From Saccharospirillum impatiens DSM 12546 (GTDB lineage Bacteria > Pseudomonadota > Gammaproteobacteria > Pseudomonadales > Natronospirillaceae): a stretch of 64,000 bases of DNA. Where the stretch lies: positions 1 through 64,000 of the forward strand of contig NZ_AUIH01000003.1 of the NCBI RefSeq assembly GCF_000423605.1, given 5' to 3'. Position 1 is the first letter of the stretch. Each line of letters starts with the position of its first letter. Under the pieces are notes generated by a model. It made no database searches, had not been told where the DNA came from, and saw only the letters and a list, made by a program, of their open reading frames with translations. This document shows positions 46,999 to 54,821 of this stretch, one piece after another. A program made the translations under genes and the position numbers.

Positions 46999-47790
46999 TC
47001 AGTCGAAGACCCCGTTGTAGCTGACACCCCACACCAGAAACACCCGATTCAGCGCGCCCGTATCCCGCACCAGCGGACTGCGGGCAGCGTCGCCCTGGTA
47101 CTGACTGACAGACGCAAGCCAAATAGTCGACCAGCGCTGCGTATGCTGATAGGACGCAATCAGGCTGAGACTCAGATCCTTCAACCCTGCCGCCGGCTGA
47201 TAAGCACTTACACCGGTATCGGGTGTTGCCTGTACCCCGAAAAAAGTGCCCATGTGCGCCTCCGTTCCCCACTGACTGCCCAGTGCGCCAATCAGCGTTA
47301 ATTGCGGTGTGACCGAACTGACCCAACCGACCGATGGCGCAAAGACACCGGTTTCGTGTCCGCCTGGAAACGTGGTGACCAGGTCAGCCGACAGGGTGAA
47401 CACACCGGGCAATGGCACCCCAATAACCTGCCAGGGCACCCCTGAACCGATAGAGAGACCCACCTCTGCAGACGCCGGAATATCTGGCTGTTGTCGATAG
47501 GAGCCGGGTAACTCACGGCTTTCCCGACCGCCTGAATACCGCACCAGTGGTCCCAGGGTAAGAGCCCGCGAAGGCACCAGATCAGCAGCCAGACCGGGAC
47601 CCCGGGTAGCTAACCGGTAGCCTTCATACTCGATTGAAAAACTGGGCGCTGGCAGAGCTCTCCAGCCCTGACCAAGCGACTGCTCGCTGGCGGTCACTCC
47701 AAGTCCCAGACTGAATTTATTGTCAGCCAGACCCTTGCCGGTGACGCCTGTACACACCAAAACACACAACACCTTTGCGACCAAGCGCAT
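46999..47790 (-). CDS. MipA/OmpV-family outer membrane protein
   Basis: A 263-residue porin-like beta-barrel with a signal peptide (MRLVAKVLCVLVCTGVTGKG and on to A). It alternates hydrophobic and polar residues through the length and includes FFGVQATPDTGVSAYQPAAGLKDLSLS, a pattern typical of MipA/OmpV. The C-terminus ends in a hydrophobic strand (YNGVFD). Start at 47790 follows AAGGA by 11 bases; a GTG at 47811 is the alternative. A structured region lies directly upstream. Confidence 0.8.
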   Translation of the reverse strand: MRLVAKVLCVLVCTGVTGKGLADNKFSLGLGVTASEQSLGQGWRALPAPSFSIEYEGYRLATRGPGLAADLVPSRALTLGPLVRYSGGRESRELPGSYRQQPDIPASAEVGLSIGSGVPWQVIGVPLPGVFTLSADLVTTFPGGHETGVFAPSVGWVSSVTPQLTLIGALGSQWGTEAHMGTFFGVQATPDTGVSAYQPAAGLKDLSLSLIASYQHTQRWSTIWLASVSQYQGDAARSPLVRDTGALNRVFLVWGVSYNGVFD

Positions 47791-47822
47791 TAAAAACCGC
47801 TTCCTTTTCACACCATTGAGAG

Positions 47823-47880
47823 GTCCGGACTGACCTCACCAGGTGAAAGACGCTGCGTCCTACCTGGCTATCGTCCGGTC
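47823..47880. other. Structured region between mipA-like and cheV genes
   Basis: Three nested stems are visible: CCGGAC (47825-47830) with GTCCGG (47873-47878), CCAGGT (47839-47844) with ACCTGG (47862-47867), and GACG (47849-47852) with CGTC (47856-47859) around a short loop. It lies 33 bp upstream of the start of the MipA-like gene, so it would be its 5' leader if transcribed from the minus strand. I do not recognise it as a known riboswitch. Confidence 0.5.
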
Positions 47881-48022
47881 AGATACTTCAGGTTCAATAA
47901 CCTACCCCACCCGCCTTGACGGGCCGGTTTACTACCAATACGCAATTACGCGGGTTTTGTACCAGTATGTCTAAGATATCCTGACCGGTGATCAAATCGG
48001 CTATTGGGTTTCGTGCGCACTG

Positions 48023-48030
48023 GCCGATAA
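48023..48030 (+). promoter_or_regulatory. Sigma-28-like -10 box of cheV
   Basis: GCCGATAA is an exact match to the sigma-28 -10. The -35 fifteen bases upstream (TTGG) does not match TAAA, so this is a partial promoter. It lies 59 bp upstream of cheV. Confidence 0.4.
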
Positions 48031-48088
48031 CGTATCATGCTAATGGTTCCCGGACACTCGGGCACAATGACGGTTCTGAGAGGTTTTT

Positions 48089-48982
48089 ATGAGCAGTAAG
48101 GCAAAACACGCCCAAAAGTTACTCCTGTTTACACTGACGGGCCGTCAGACCTTTGCCATAGGCACCCTGAAAGTGCGGGAAATCATTCCGACCGCCAAGC
48201 TTACCAAAATGCCTCAGGACCACCCTTCCGTATTGGGGGTCACAACCATTCGAGGTAAAACCATCCCGGTGATCGACATGGCCTACGCCGTTGGCTACCA
48301 GCCTCTGTCTGCCGAAGAAATTGCCTCTGCATCCATCATCATTACCGATTGTCAGCGTCGTGAAGTTGGTTTTCTGGTACGAAAAATTGAACGCATTGTC
48401 GACACCAACTGGCGAGACATTAAAACGCCCCCGTCCATGTTGGGTAAAAATGCCTTTTTAACAGGCCTGTTGATGGACGAAAAACAGACCATTCAGTTAC
48501 TCGATGTCGAACTGCTGCTGTCAATCGTCTACCCGGCTCCGGCCGACAAAAAATTTACCGTACTGACCGACGTTCAGCGTGAAAAGCTCAAACCGCTGAA
48601 CATTTTACTGGTAGACGACTCTCACGTGGCAAGGCGACAATTGTCCGATGCCCTCGATAACCTGAACATCAGCTACCAGGTCACCAATAATGGCATGGAA
48701 GCGCTGGAAATACTCAAAACTGAAGCAGGCAAAGGCCACCCGATTGACCTGCTGGTCAGCGACATCGAAATGCCCGGCCTCGACGGCTACGAACTCGCGT
48801 TCAACATTCGCGACAACGCTGACCTCGCCGGTGCCTACATTATTTTGCATACCTCCCTGAACAGCGAAATGAGCGTCAGCTATGCCACTCAGGTTGGCGC
48901 CAACGAGGCTCTGACAAAATTCGATGCCGAAGAGCTGGTGATGGCCATGCTCAGAGGCGCTGAATCGGTTCAAACCGCCTAA
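48089..48982 (+). CDS. cheV: Chemotaxis coupling protein CheV
   Basis: A 297-residue two-domain protein. Residues 10-155 are a CheW-like domain (LKVREIIPTAKLTKMPQDHP), residues 170-295 a response-regulator domain with the phospho-acceptor Asp in DLLVSDIEMPGLDGYEL (about residue 230) and VDDSHVARRQL at its start. It couples receptors to CheA and adapts by phosphorylation. It is not in an operon with the nearby receptors. Confidence 0.95.
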   Translation: MSSKAKHAQKLLLFTLTGRQTFAIGTLKVREIIPTAKLTKMPQDHPSVLGVTTIRGKTIPVIDMAYAVGYQPLSAEEIASASIIITDCQRREVGFLVRKIERIVDTNWRDIKTPPSMLGKNAFLTGLLMDEKQTIQLLDVELLLSIVYPAPADKKFTVLTDVQREKLKPLNILLVDDSHVARRQLSDALDNLNISYQVTNNGMEALEILKTEAGKGHPIDLLVSDIEMPGLDGYELAFNIRDNADLAGAYIILHTSLNSEMSVSYATQVGANEALTKFDAEELVMAMLRGAESVQTA

Positions 48983-49022
48983 TTCTCACACCGACAGTTG
49001 GCAAGAGCAGACATTTCCACCA

Positions 49023-49042
49023 TACTGTATATATAAACAGTA
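49023..49042. promoter_or_regulatory. LexA-binding site (SOS box)
   Basis: TACTGTATATATAAACAGTA matches the gammaproteobacterial LexA site TACTGTATATATATACAGTA at 19 of 20 positions. It lies 16 bp before the ATG of the UmuD-like gene, overlapping where its promoter should be. Confidence 0.88.
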
Positions 49043-49057
49043 TATTGAGAGGTCGCT

Positions 49058-49477
49058 ATGTCGGTACAAGTGCTCGGTCGCTGCGAAACAGGCCCGCAAT
49101 TGAACCTGCCACTGTTTGTGGAAGGCCAGTCAGTCGACGACGAAGAAGGACTGGATCACGATATTCCCGGTATTGACCTGGCCAGCCTGTGCATTCGCAA
49201 CCCGCAGACCAGCATACTGGTAGCCGTGCACAGCATGGCCATGGCTGAAGCAGGCATTATTGCTGGCGACACCCTGATCGTCGACCGCAGCGCCCAGGCG
49301 AGCCAGGGCGACATCATCCTGGCAGGTTACAACGGTGAGCTTATGGTGCGGGAGCTGCAACTGACCCCAAGCCCAAGATTACTGCCGCGCCACCCAGACT
49401 TTGACACCCTCGTGGTTCCCGAAAACGAGACCCTGAGCCTAATTGGTAAGGTCAGCCACATTATTCGGTCGTTATAA
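49058..49477 (+). CDS. UmuD-like S24 protein lacking the catalytic lysine
   Basis: A 139-residue protein aligned with UmuD over its length (LPLF near 17, IDLASLCIRNPQTS, the S24 core, GDIILAGYNGELMVRELQL, ending IGKVSHIIRSL). The catalytic Ser is kept (Ser59 in VAVHSM), but the lysine of the Ser-Lys dyad, Lys97 in E. coli UmuD, is Arg98 here, and the usual Cys-Gly or Ala-Gly cleavage bond is not seen near residue 25. GAGG lies before the ATG. A LexA box precedes it and no umuC follows. It may act as a non-cleavable UmuD. Confidence 0.88.
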   Translation: MSVQVLGRCETGPQLNLPLFVEGQSVDDEEGLDHDIPGIDLASLCIRNPQTSILVAVHSMAMAEAGIIAGDTLIVDRSAQASQGDIILAGYNGELMVRELQLTPSPRLLPRHPDFDTLVVPENETLSLIGKVSHIIRSL

Positions 49478-50081
49478 CCCGGCGACCCGGCAACAACAAT
49501 TGTAAGCAGGTGCGATATCGACTAATATTTCCTCAGCGACAGATACTGCCTGTTAGCCACTTATCTGAACTGTTGAACCCTGTACAACTGATTAATAGCC
49601 AACATTCCTGTTCGATAGATATCTGATGAGCCCGATACTGCACTGCCAATGAATGACAGCGAATGCCTTCACAAGAGGGTTCGCTGTTAAAAGATGTTTG
49701 TGATCCCGCACATCTAAAAAACTATTGCGTCACATGGCAGTATCTTTAAACGCCCTAATGCAGTATTGATCCAATTTGGCATTGATAACGGATATAGTCG
49801 GCCAGTGGTTATATGTAAACCCGGATACCATACGCAAAGCCCACGTAAGTTGAATAAGCATATACTGATGCAGTAAAAAATCAGGATCCGCCAATCCGTT
49901 TTGCCTATGCAAGGCGATCGAACCGGGTCCCGAAAGGTGTTAAAGGCGCCACTGCAGATGCATAAGTCAGTGCATTTGGGCCCCGGGATACGAAATTAAC
50001 CAGCAGGCCTGTTAACGCGAAATGAGCTGTAAATCAGAAGAAGACCCACTGGGGCTGCCCAACTGGAAGCCCCAATAAACT
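49478..50081. other. AT-richer 600-bp spacer
   Basis: I see no convincing gene. The base composition is lower in GC than its neighbours, and CAGCGAA / TTCGCTG forms a hairpin at about 49656-49686. A 7-bp stem TGGGGCT / AGCCCCA (50050-50074) lies just before the next start codon. The region could be the promoter and leader of the MvaT-like gene. Confidence 0.5.
50050..50074 (+). promoter_or_regulatory. Hairpin over the ribosome site of the MvaT-like gene
   Basis: TGGGGCT and AGCCCCA pair around an 11-base loop that contains CTGGA of the only Shine-Dalgarno-like string. The stem ends 7 bases before the ATG at 50082. It could restrict translation of the gene, but is a prediction from sequence only. 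Confidence 0.4.
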
Positions 50082-50606
50082 ATGACTCTTGATAATAACC
50101 GTGAACACTGGAAGCTTATGACACAAACACACTCTGCTGTTCGCATCGACGCCTTAAACATTGATGCTGAAATCCAGAAATACGAATCTGAACTGCAAAA
50201 CCTGATTCGTTTAAAAGAAAGCGCATTAAAAAAAGAAGCTGGCTTTAACGCCTACATGGAATACCTGGCGACGCTGGAGCGCGAATATGGCATTACCGAA
50301 GAGGATTTATTTTCGCGGCGCAGCGTAAAAATTGGCGACTGGATTACCAAAACGCTGGTTCGTCAGAAACAATCGGCTTTGCTAAAACGACTGGCTGGTT
50401 TTTTTGAAGAATACGCCAGAAAACAGCCGAAAAAAGTTGTTGGCAAGGGCCGTCCGCAGCCAGCAAAGGCGCTGGAACCCGGTGTTTACCGCCACCCGAT
50501 GAGCCTTGAAACCGTCGAAAAGAAAACCCGGGCACCCAAACAGCTAAACGCCTGGATACTCGAGCACGGTCTGGAAAAAGTTCAAAGCTGGCGCGTGAGT
50601 GAATAA
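50082..50606 (+). CDS. MvaT/H-NS-like nucleoid protein, divergent
   Basis: A 174-residue basic protein. Residues 20-110 are helical with heptads (NIDAEIQKYESELQNLIRLK, and again near 90-110), suited to oligomerisation. A basic linker PKKVVGKGRP (an AT-hook-like KGRP at 122-125) leads to a C-terminal domain YRHPMSLETVEKKT...LNAWILEHGLEKVQSW. That last part follows the MvaT C-terminal pattern (Y-K-N-P...E-V-I-E-T-K...L-K-E-W...G...V-E-S-W). Either the ATG at 50082 or 50118 could start it. I infer an MvaT/H-NS-type silencer. Confidence 0.65.
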   Translation: MTLDNNREHWKLMTQTHSAVRIDALNIDAEIQKYESELQNLIRLKESALKKEAGFNAYMEYLATLEREYGITEEDLFSRRSVKIGDWITKTLVRQKQSALLKRLAGFFEEYARKQPKKVVGKGRPQPAKALEPGVYRHPMSLETVEKKTRAPKQLNAWILEHGLEKVQSWRVSE

Positions 50607-50701
50607 ATCGCCAGCCTGGCCCACCTGCCCCGGGGTCGCCTTCCTGACAAACAGGATGATCCGGGGCAAATGCTCATTCTCAGTGGATTTGAGCTAACCT
50701 C

Positions 50702-50715
50702 TTGATATCGATCAA
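50702..50715. promoter_or_regulatory. FNR/Anr-type operator upstream of globin
   Basis: TTGATATCGATCAA is a perfect match to the FNR/Anr site TTGATnnnnATCAA. It lies 95 bp upstream of the globin start, a normal place for oxygen-linked activation. Confidence 0.82.
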
Positions 50716-50809
50716 AAAAATTCTAGTCTGTTATTGATAGCCTACCCCTTTTGGCAGTTGCAGGGAGCGCTAACAGGCCACCAACACTGCACACTCAAGA
50801 GGCACTGGA

Positions 50810-51208
50810 ATGACGTCGACAGACAGCGATATTGTTTTCCAAAGTTATGGACGCGTTTGCAACAAAGACAGTTTCTTCGTCGATTTTTACGACCACTTCA
50901 TGAGCAGTTCTGACGCTATTCGTGCGCAATTTGTCGACACCGACATGAAACAACAGCGCCATTTGCTCAGAAACGGCATCATGCAACTGGTGCTGCATTC
51001 TCGCGGCATGCCAGACACCAAACTCAAAGCCCTGGGCAAAAGTCATGACCGCTCTGGCTATAACATTAAGCCGGAATGGTATGGCCTCTGGCTGAACGCT
51101 CTGATGCGCACACTGAAGAAACACGACCCCCAGTTTTCAGACGAACTGGAAGCCAGTTGGCGCAACGCCATTGAACCCGGCGTCCGCCTGATCAGTGACG
51201 CTTACTAA
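50810..51208 (+). CDS. Single-domain globin
   Basis: A 132-residue haem protein. The proximal His is His79 in LKALGKSHDRSGYNIKPEWY; the motif SHDRSGYNI with Tyr and a Trp-Tyr shortly after is typical of single-domain and sensor globins in gammaproteobacteria. The N-terminus DIVFQSYGRVCNKDSFFVDF and the C-terminal helix are in place, with no attached sensor or reductase domain. Possible roles are oxygen or nitric oxide binding. FNR-type control is suggested by the operator at 50702. Confidence 0.85.
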   Translation: MTSTDSDIVFQSYGRVCNKDSFFVDFYDHFMSSSDAIRAQFVDTDMKQQRHLLRNGIMQLVLHSRGMPDTKLKALGKSHDRSGYNIKPEWYGLWLNALMRTLKKHDPQFSDELEASWRNAIEPGVRLISDAY

Positions 51209-51274
51209 TCTGAAGGTACACGGCTCCCATACCCGGTAACTGGTTGAATCCGTTATCTTTTTACCAAAAAAGGC

Positions 51275-51302
51275 TTGCACTGAACCCCGGTACAGGTATC
51301 AT
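51275..51302 (+). promoter_or_regulatory. Sigma-70 promoter of the tRNA cluster
   Basis: TTGCAC (51275-51280), 16-base spacer, TATCAT (51297-51302). It lies 14 bp upstream of the first tRNA, as in stable RNA genes. Confidence 0.7.
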
Positions 51303-51316
51303 ACGCCTCGTTCTTC

Positions 51317-51389
<73 letters not shown>

Positions 51390-51408
51390 TTTTGACTATG
51401 TGTTCTAT

Positions 51409-51485
<77 letters not shown>

Positions 51486-51492
51486 AATTACA

Positions 51493-51531
51493 AAACAAAA
51501 GAAGCTGCCTTTAGGTGGCTTTTTTTGTTTT
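51493..51531 (+). terminator. Terminator after tRNA-Val
   Basis: AGCTGCC-TTTA-GGTGGCT followed by seven T residues, with flanking AAAACAAAA/TTTTGTTTT adding to the stem. Confidence 0.85.
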
Positions 51532-51585
51532 GGGACCGGGGCAACCCCGGTCCGAACGGTAAGTTCGACCCGAAAGGCGAGCCCA

Positions 51586-51604
51586 TCCGGGCAGTCCTAC
51601 CAGA
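51586..51604 (+). pseudogene. Remnant of a tRNA 3' end
   Basis: CCGGGCAGTCCTACCAGATT closely repeats CTGGGTAGTCCTACCAAATT at the end of the tRNA-Val gene, including ACCA, and is followed by a second copy of the terminator block. No anticodon or D-arm precedes it. It is a leftover of a tandem tRNA duplication. Confidence 0.65.
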
Positions 51605-51606
51605 TT

Positions 51607-51650
51607 ACATAACGAAAGAAGCCGCCATTGAGCGGCTTCTTTCGTTATGT
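51607..51650. terminator. Large bidirectional terminator hairpin
   Basis: ACATAACGAAAGAAGCCGC and GCGGCTTCTTTCGTTATGT form a 19-bp perfect stem with a six-base loop. It separates the tRNA cluster from the convergent tautomerase gene. Confidence 0.85.
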
Positions 51651-51694
51651 CAGACGGGAAACCGGCTGCGAACAGTAACGTCGACCTAAAGGGT

Positions 51695-51898
51695 TCAGTC
51701 CCCTCGCGCCCGGCGCACACTGACGGACTCGCCGCCAATTCCCCAGTTATCGGTCTCCACCTCATCAATCACAACCACTGTCGTCGCCGGATTTTTACCC
51801 AGCACATCCCGCAGCAGTTCAGTAGCGCCCTGAATGAGTGCCGCTTTCTGCTCAGCCGTCGCACCTTCGCGGGTAATCTTGATGTTTACATAGGGCAT
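51695..51898 (-). CDS. 4-oxalocrotonate tautomerase-family protein
   Basis: A 67-residue tautomerase. After Met the catalytic Pro2 begins MPYVNIKITREGATAEQKAA, typical of the family, and VIDEVETDNWGIGGESV is the second conserved stretch. It would form a hexamer. AGGA is 8 bases before the ATG. It comes 14 bp after the hydrolase gene on the same strand. Substrate unknown. Confidence 0.88.
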   Translation of the reverse strand: MPYVNIKITREGATAEQKAALIQGATELLRDVLGKNPATTVVVIDEVETDNWGIGGESVSVRRARGD

Positions 51899-51911
51899 TG
51901 CGCTTCCTCGG

Positions 51912-52703
51912 TCAGTCGGTCAGGTATAGCCATTGCTCAATCTGCGTATTGACCGCTGCCTCATGAGACAGGGGTGCCATGTGCCCGCCAGGGGTCTTAA
52001 CCACTCTCACCCCGGGCAACCAGTGCTGCAGTTGCTGAATCAGGGCACGGGCGCTGGCACGGGTTTGCTCGCCGTGAAGCAATGTCAGCCGACCGGCCAA
52101 CGGCGACAGGGCGTCAGCAGTGAAGGTTGGGTGCATCAGCGCCTGAAAATCGAGATCAACTTTCTTCACCTGGTGAGTAAAAAGCTGCTGAAGTCGCTCT
52201 GGCATCACATCAAATGCGCCAGGGCCGTTCCAATATTCGATGAACCGACGCGCCTGTGACGTTGGATCCGAGGCTGTGGAGGTGTCGTCAAACACATGCA
52301 ACACCGACTCAAGATCCTGCAAGCCAGCATCACCGGCGTCCAGGATGGAGAAGCACACTGGCTCAAACAGCACCAGCCGCTCTATTCGTTCCGGGTACTT
52401 TTGAGCAAAGGCCAGAGCGACTGCAGCACCATAGGAGTGACCAACCAAGCGCAGGGGTCCCCGAATCTGCTCTTGCTCAAGCACTGATTCCAACAAGGCC
52501 ACTTCCTGCCAAAGCGTAAATGACGACGCACTGTCCAGTGCCGGTAACGGCGTCTCTCCGTAACCGGTCAAGTCCATGGCCAGGCAATGTGCCTGCCCTC
52601 GCAGGCGGCGAATCAGATCACGCCACTGCCCTGATGAACTCAGCGAACTGTGTAACATCACCACGGTGGGGCCCTGCCCCACACTCAGAAAACCTGGCAC
52701 CAT
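51912..52703 (-). CDS. Alpha/beta hydrolase
   Basis: A 263-residue alpha/beta-fold hydrolase. The nucleophile Ser is in LVGHSYGAAVA (about 96), the oxyanion region is MLHSSLSSSGQWRDL near 14, and the catalytic His is in TPGGHMAPLSH near 242. It is cotranscribed with uvrB (17 bp gap) and the tautomerase. Substrate cannot be told. Confidence 0.87.
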   Translation of the reverse strand: MVPGFLSVGQGPTVVMLHSSLSSSGQWRDLIRRLRGQAHCLAMDLTGYGETPLPALDSASSFTLWQEVALLESVLEQEQIRGPLRLVGHSYGAAVALAFAQKYPERIERLVLFEPVCFSILDAGDAGLQDLESVLHVFDDTSTASDPTSQARRFIEYWNGPGAFDVMPERLQQLFTHQVKKVDLDFQALMHPTFTADALSPLAGRLTLLHGEQTRASARALIQQLQHWLPGVRVVKTPGGHMAPLSHEAAVNTQIEQWLYLTD

Positions 52704-52720
52704 GTGAACCCTTGCCCTAG

Positions 52721-54739
52721 TCAGACTGATTTCAAATGCTCTTTGGCATCCATCATTTCATCGCGCAACGCCGCTGCCTTCTCAAACGCCATGTCCTTGG
52801 CAGCACGGTGCATGTCGTCTTCCAGTCGCACGATGACTTTCGACAGTTCAGCCGCCGTCATGGTGGTGTAATCGCGTGCTTCGGCGTCAATGCGCTCCAC
52901 TTTTTTGCGGTTACGCGCAATCTTGCCTTTGCGACCCGGCGCCACAGCCCCTTCCAGAATATCCTGCACGTCTTTTACCAGCGCCTGAGGGGTAATGCCT
53001 TCGGCCAGGTTGTGGGCAATTTGCTTTTCGCGACGACGATCGGTCTCATCAATGGCGCGCTCCATCGAACCGGTCATTCTGTCAGCATACAGAATGGCCT
53101 TACCGTTCAGGTTACGGGCAGCCCGGCCAATGGTTTGTATCAGGGAACGCTCACTGCGCAAAAAGCCTTCTTTATCGGCATCCAGAATGGCGACCAGTGA
53201 GACTTCAGGCATATCGAGGCCTTCACGCAAAAGGTTAATACCAACCAGAACATCGAACTCGCCCAGTCGCAAATCCCGAATAATTTCCACACGCTCAACG
53301 GTGTCGATATCCGAATGCAGATACCTGACCTTAACGCCGTTCTCATTCAGGTAATCGGTCAGGTCTTCAGCCATGCGTTTGGTCAGTGTGGTCACAAGGA
53401 CTCGTTCGCCCACCGCTACTCGAAGGTGGATTTCATGCAACAAATCATCAACCTGAGTTGTCGCCGGGCGAATCTCGATAACCGGGTCAACCAGTCCGGT
53501 GGGTCGAACCAGTTGCTCCACGACCTGCTGAGTATGCGCTTCTTCATACTTGCCAGGGGTCGCTGATACAAAAATGCCCTGGGGTGCCAGTCGTTCCCAC
53601 TCTTCAAACCGCATCGGCCGGTTATCCAGCGCGGAAGGCAAACGGAAACCATACTCGACCAGCGTCTCCTTGCGCGAACGGTCACCTTTGTACATGGCCC
53701 CCAACTGAGGCAACGTCGCGTGAGACTCGTCGATAAACATCAGCGCATCGTCGGGCAGGTACTCATAAAGGGTCGGCGGCGGATCGCCCGGATTTCGACC
53801 CGACAAATACCGTGAGTAGTTTTCAATACCGTTGCAGTAACCCAGCTCACGCATCATTTCCAGATCATACTTGGTGCGTTGCTCCAAGCGCTGGGCTTCG
53901 ACCAGACGGTGGTTCTCTTCAAGCACGCCGAGCCGTTCTTTCAATTCAACATCAATTTTATCGACCGCCGCCAATATGGTTTCGCGGGGTGTCACATAGT
54001 GCGTTTTCGGGTACACCGTAAAACGGGTCAGTTTTTGCAAAACTTCACCGGTCAGTGGGTCAAATAAGCTCAGATTTTCCACTTCGTCATCGAACAATTC
54101 GATGCGCAATGCCTCCAGCTCCGATTCAGCCGGGAACACATCAATGATATCACCCCTTACCCGGTAGGTGCCGCGACCAAACTCCACGTCATTCCGGCTG
54201 TATTGCAATTCGGCCAGTCGGCGCAAAACCTGTCGCTGGTCGACCGCGTCACCGCGTTTCAGGTGCAGAATCATTTTCAGATAGGATTCGGGCGAACCGA
54301 GGCCATAGATCGCGGATACGGTGGCGACAATGAGGACATCCCGACGTTCCAGCAAGGCCTTGGTGGCAGAGAGCCGCATCTGTTCAATGTGCTCGTTCAC
54401 CGACGCGTCTTTATCGATAAAGGTATCGGACGACGGCACATAAGCTTCAGGCTGATAATAGTCGTAATAGGAGACAAAATACTCGACGGCGTTGTCCGGA
54501 AAGAACTCCCGAAATTCAGAATACAACTGGGCCGCCAGCGTCTTATTGTGCGCCAGTACAATGGTTGGTCGCTGCACCGACTCAATAACCTTGGCCATGG
54601 TATACGTCTTACCAGAACCGGTTACCCCTAGCAGCGTTTGAGCAGTCAGGCCGGCATTCAAACCGGTTACCAACTGATCAATGGCTTTGGGCTGATCCCC
54701 CGCTGGTTGATACCTGGAATGAACTTTAAACGGTTTCAT
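52721..54739 (-). CDS. uvrB: Excinuclease ABC subunit UvrB
   Basis: A 672-residue DNA-repair helicase that loads on damage with UvrA and recruits UvrC. Walker A is GVTGSGKT at 38-45, the beta-hairpin region [18 protein letters not shown] is near 95, DESHATLPQ near 335, and the C-terminal UVR motif ([20 protein letters not shown]) ends the protein. The ATG at 54739 is preferred to a GTG at 54748; neither has a strong ribosome site. I see no LexA site upstream. Confidence 0.97.
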   Translation of the reverse strand: MKPFKVHSRYQPAGDQPKAIDQLVTGLNAGLTAQTLLGVTGSGKTYTMAKVIESVQRPTIVLAHNKTLAAQLYSEFREFFPDNAVEYFVSYYDYYQPEAYVPSSDTFIDKDASVNEHIEQMRLSATKALLERRDVLIVATVSAIYGLGSPESYLKMILHLKRGDAVDQRQVLRRLAELQYSRNDVEFGRGTYRVRGDIIDVFPAESELEALRIELFDDEVENLSLFDPLTGEVLQKLTRFTVYPKTHYVTPRETILAAVDKIDVELKERLGVLEENHRLVEAQRLEQRTKYDLEMMRELGYCNGIENYSRYLSGRNPGDPPPTLYEYLPDDALMFIDESHATLPQLGAMYKGDRSRKETLVEYGFRLPSALDNRPMRFEEWERLAPQGIFVSATPGKYEEAHTQQVVEQLVRPTGLVDPVIEIRPATTQVDDLLHEIHLRVAVGERVLVTTLTKRMAEDLTDYLNENGVKVRYLHSDIDTVERVEIIRDLRLGEFDVLVGINLLREGLDMPEVSLVAILDADKEGFLRSERSLIQTIGRAARNLNGKAILYADRMTGSMERAIDETDRRREKQIAHNLAEGITPQALVKDVQDILEGAVAPGRKGKIARNRKKVERIDAEARDYTTMTAAELSKVIVRLEDDMHRAAKDMAFEKAAALRDEMMDAKEHLKSV

Positions 54740-54780
54740 GGGCTTCACTGGGCTGGGAGTGCGTAGGGTTATTGTACTGC

Positions 54781-54806
54781 AGCAGGCCGGGCAAAACCGG
54801 CCTGCT
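54781..54806 (-). terminator. Hairpin between aminotransferase and uvrB
   Basis: AGCAGGCCGG-GCAAAA-CCGGCCTGCT is a 10-bp perfect stem. There is no T-run beyond it, so it may be a weak terminator for the aminotransferase transcript. Confidence 0.6.
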
Positions 54807-54821
54807 CGGAGTCTGAACTGA

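Noticed and set aside
47823-47880. Cyclic-di-GMP riboswitch
   Set aside because: The stems superficially suggest it, but the conserved GCAAACC and GAAA tetraloop signatures are missing on both strands.
49730-49912. 60-codon minus-strand frame in the 600-bp spacer
   Set aside because: No ribosome site, no family resemblance and AT-rich composition; regarded as chance.
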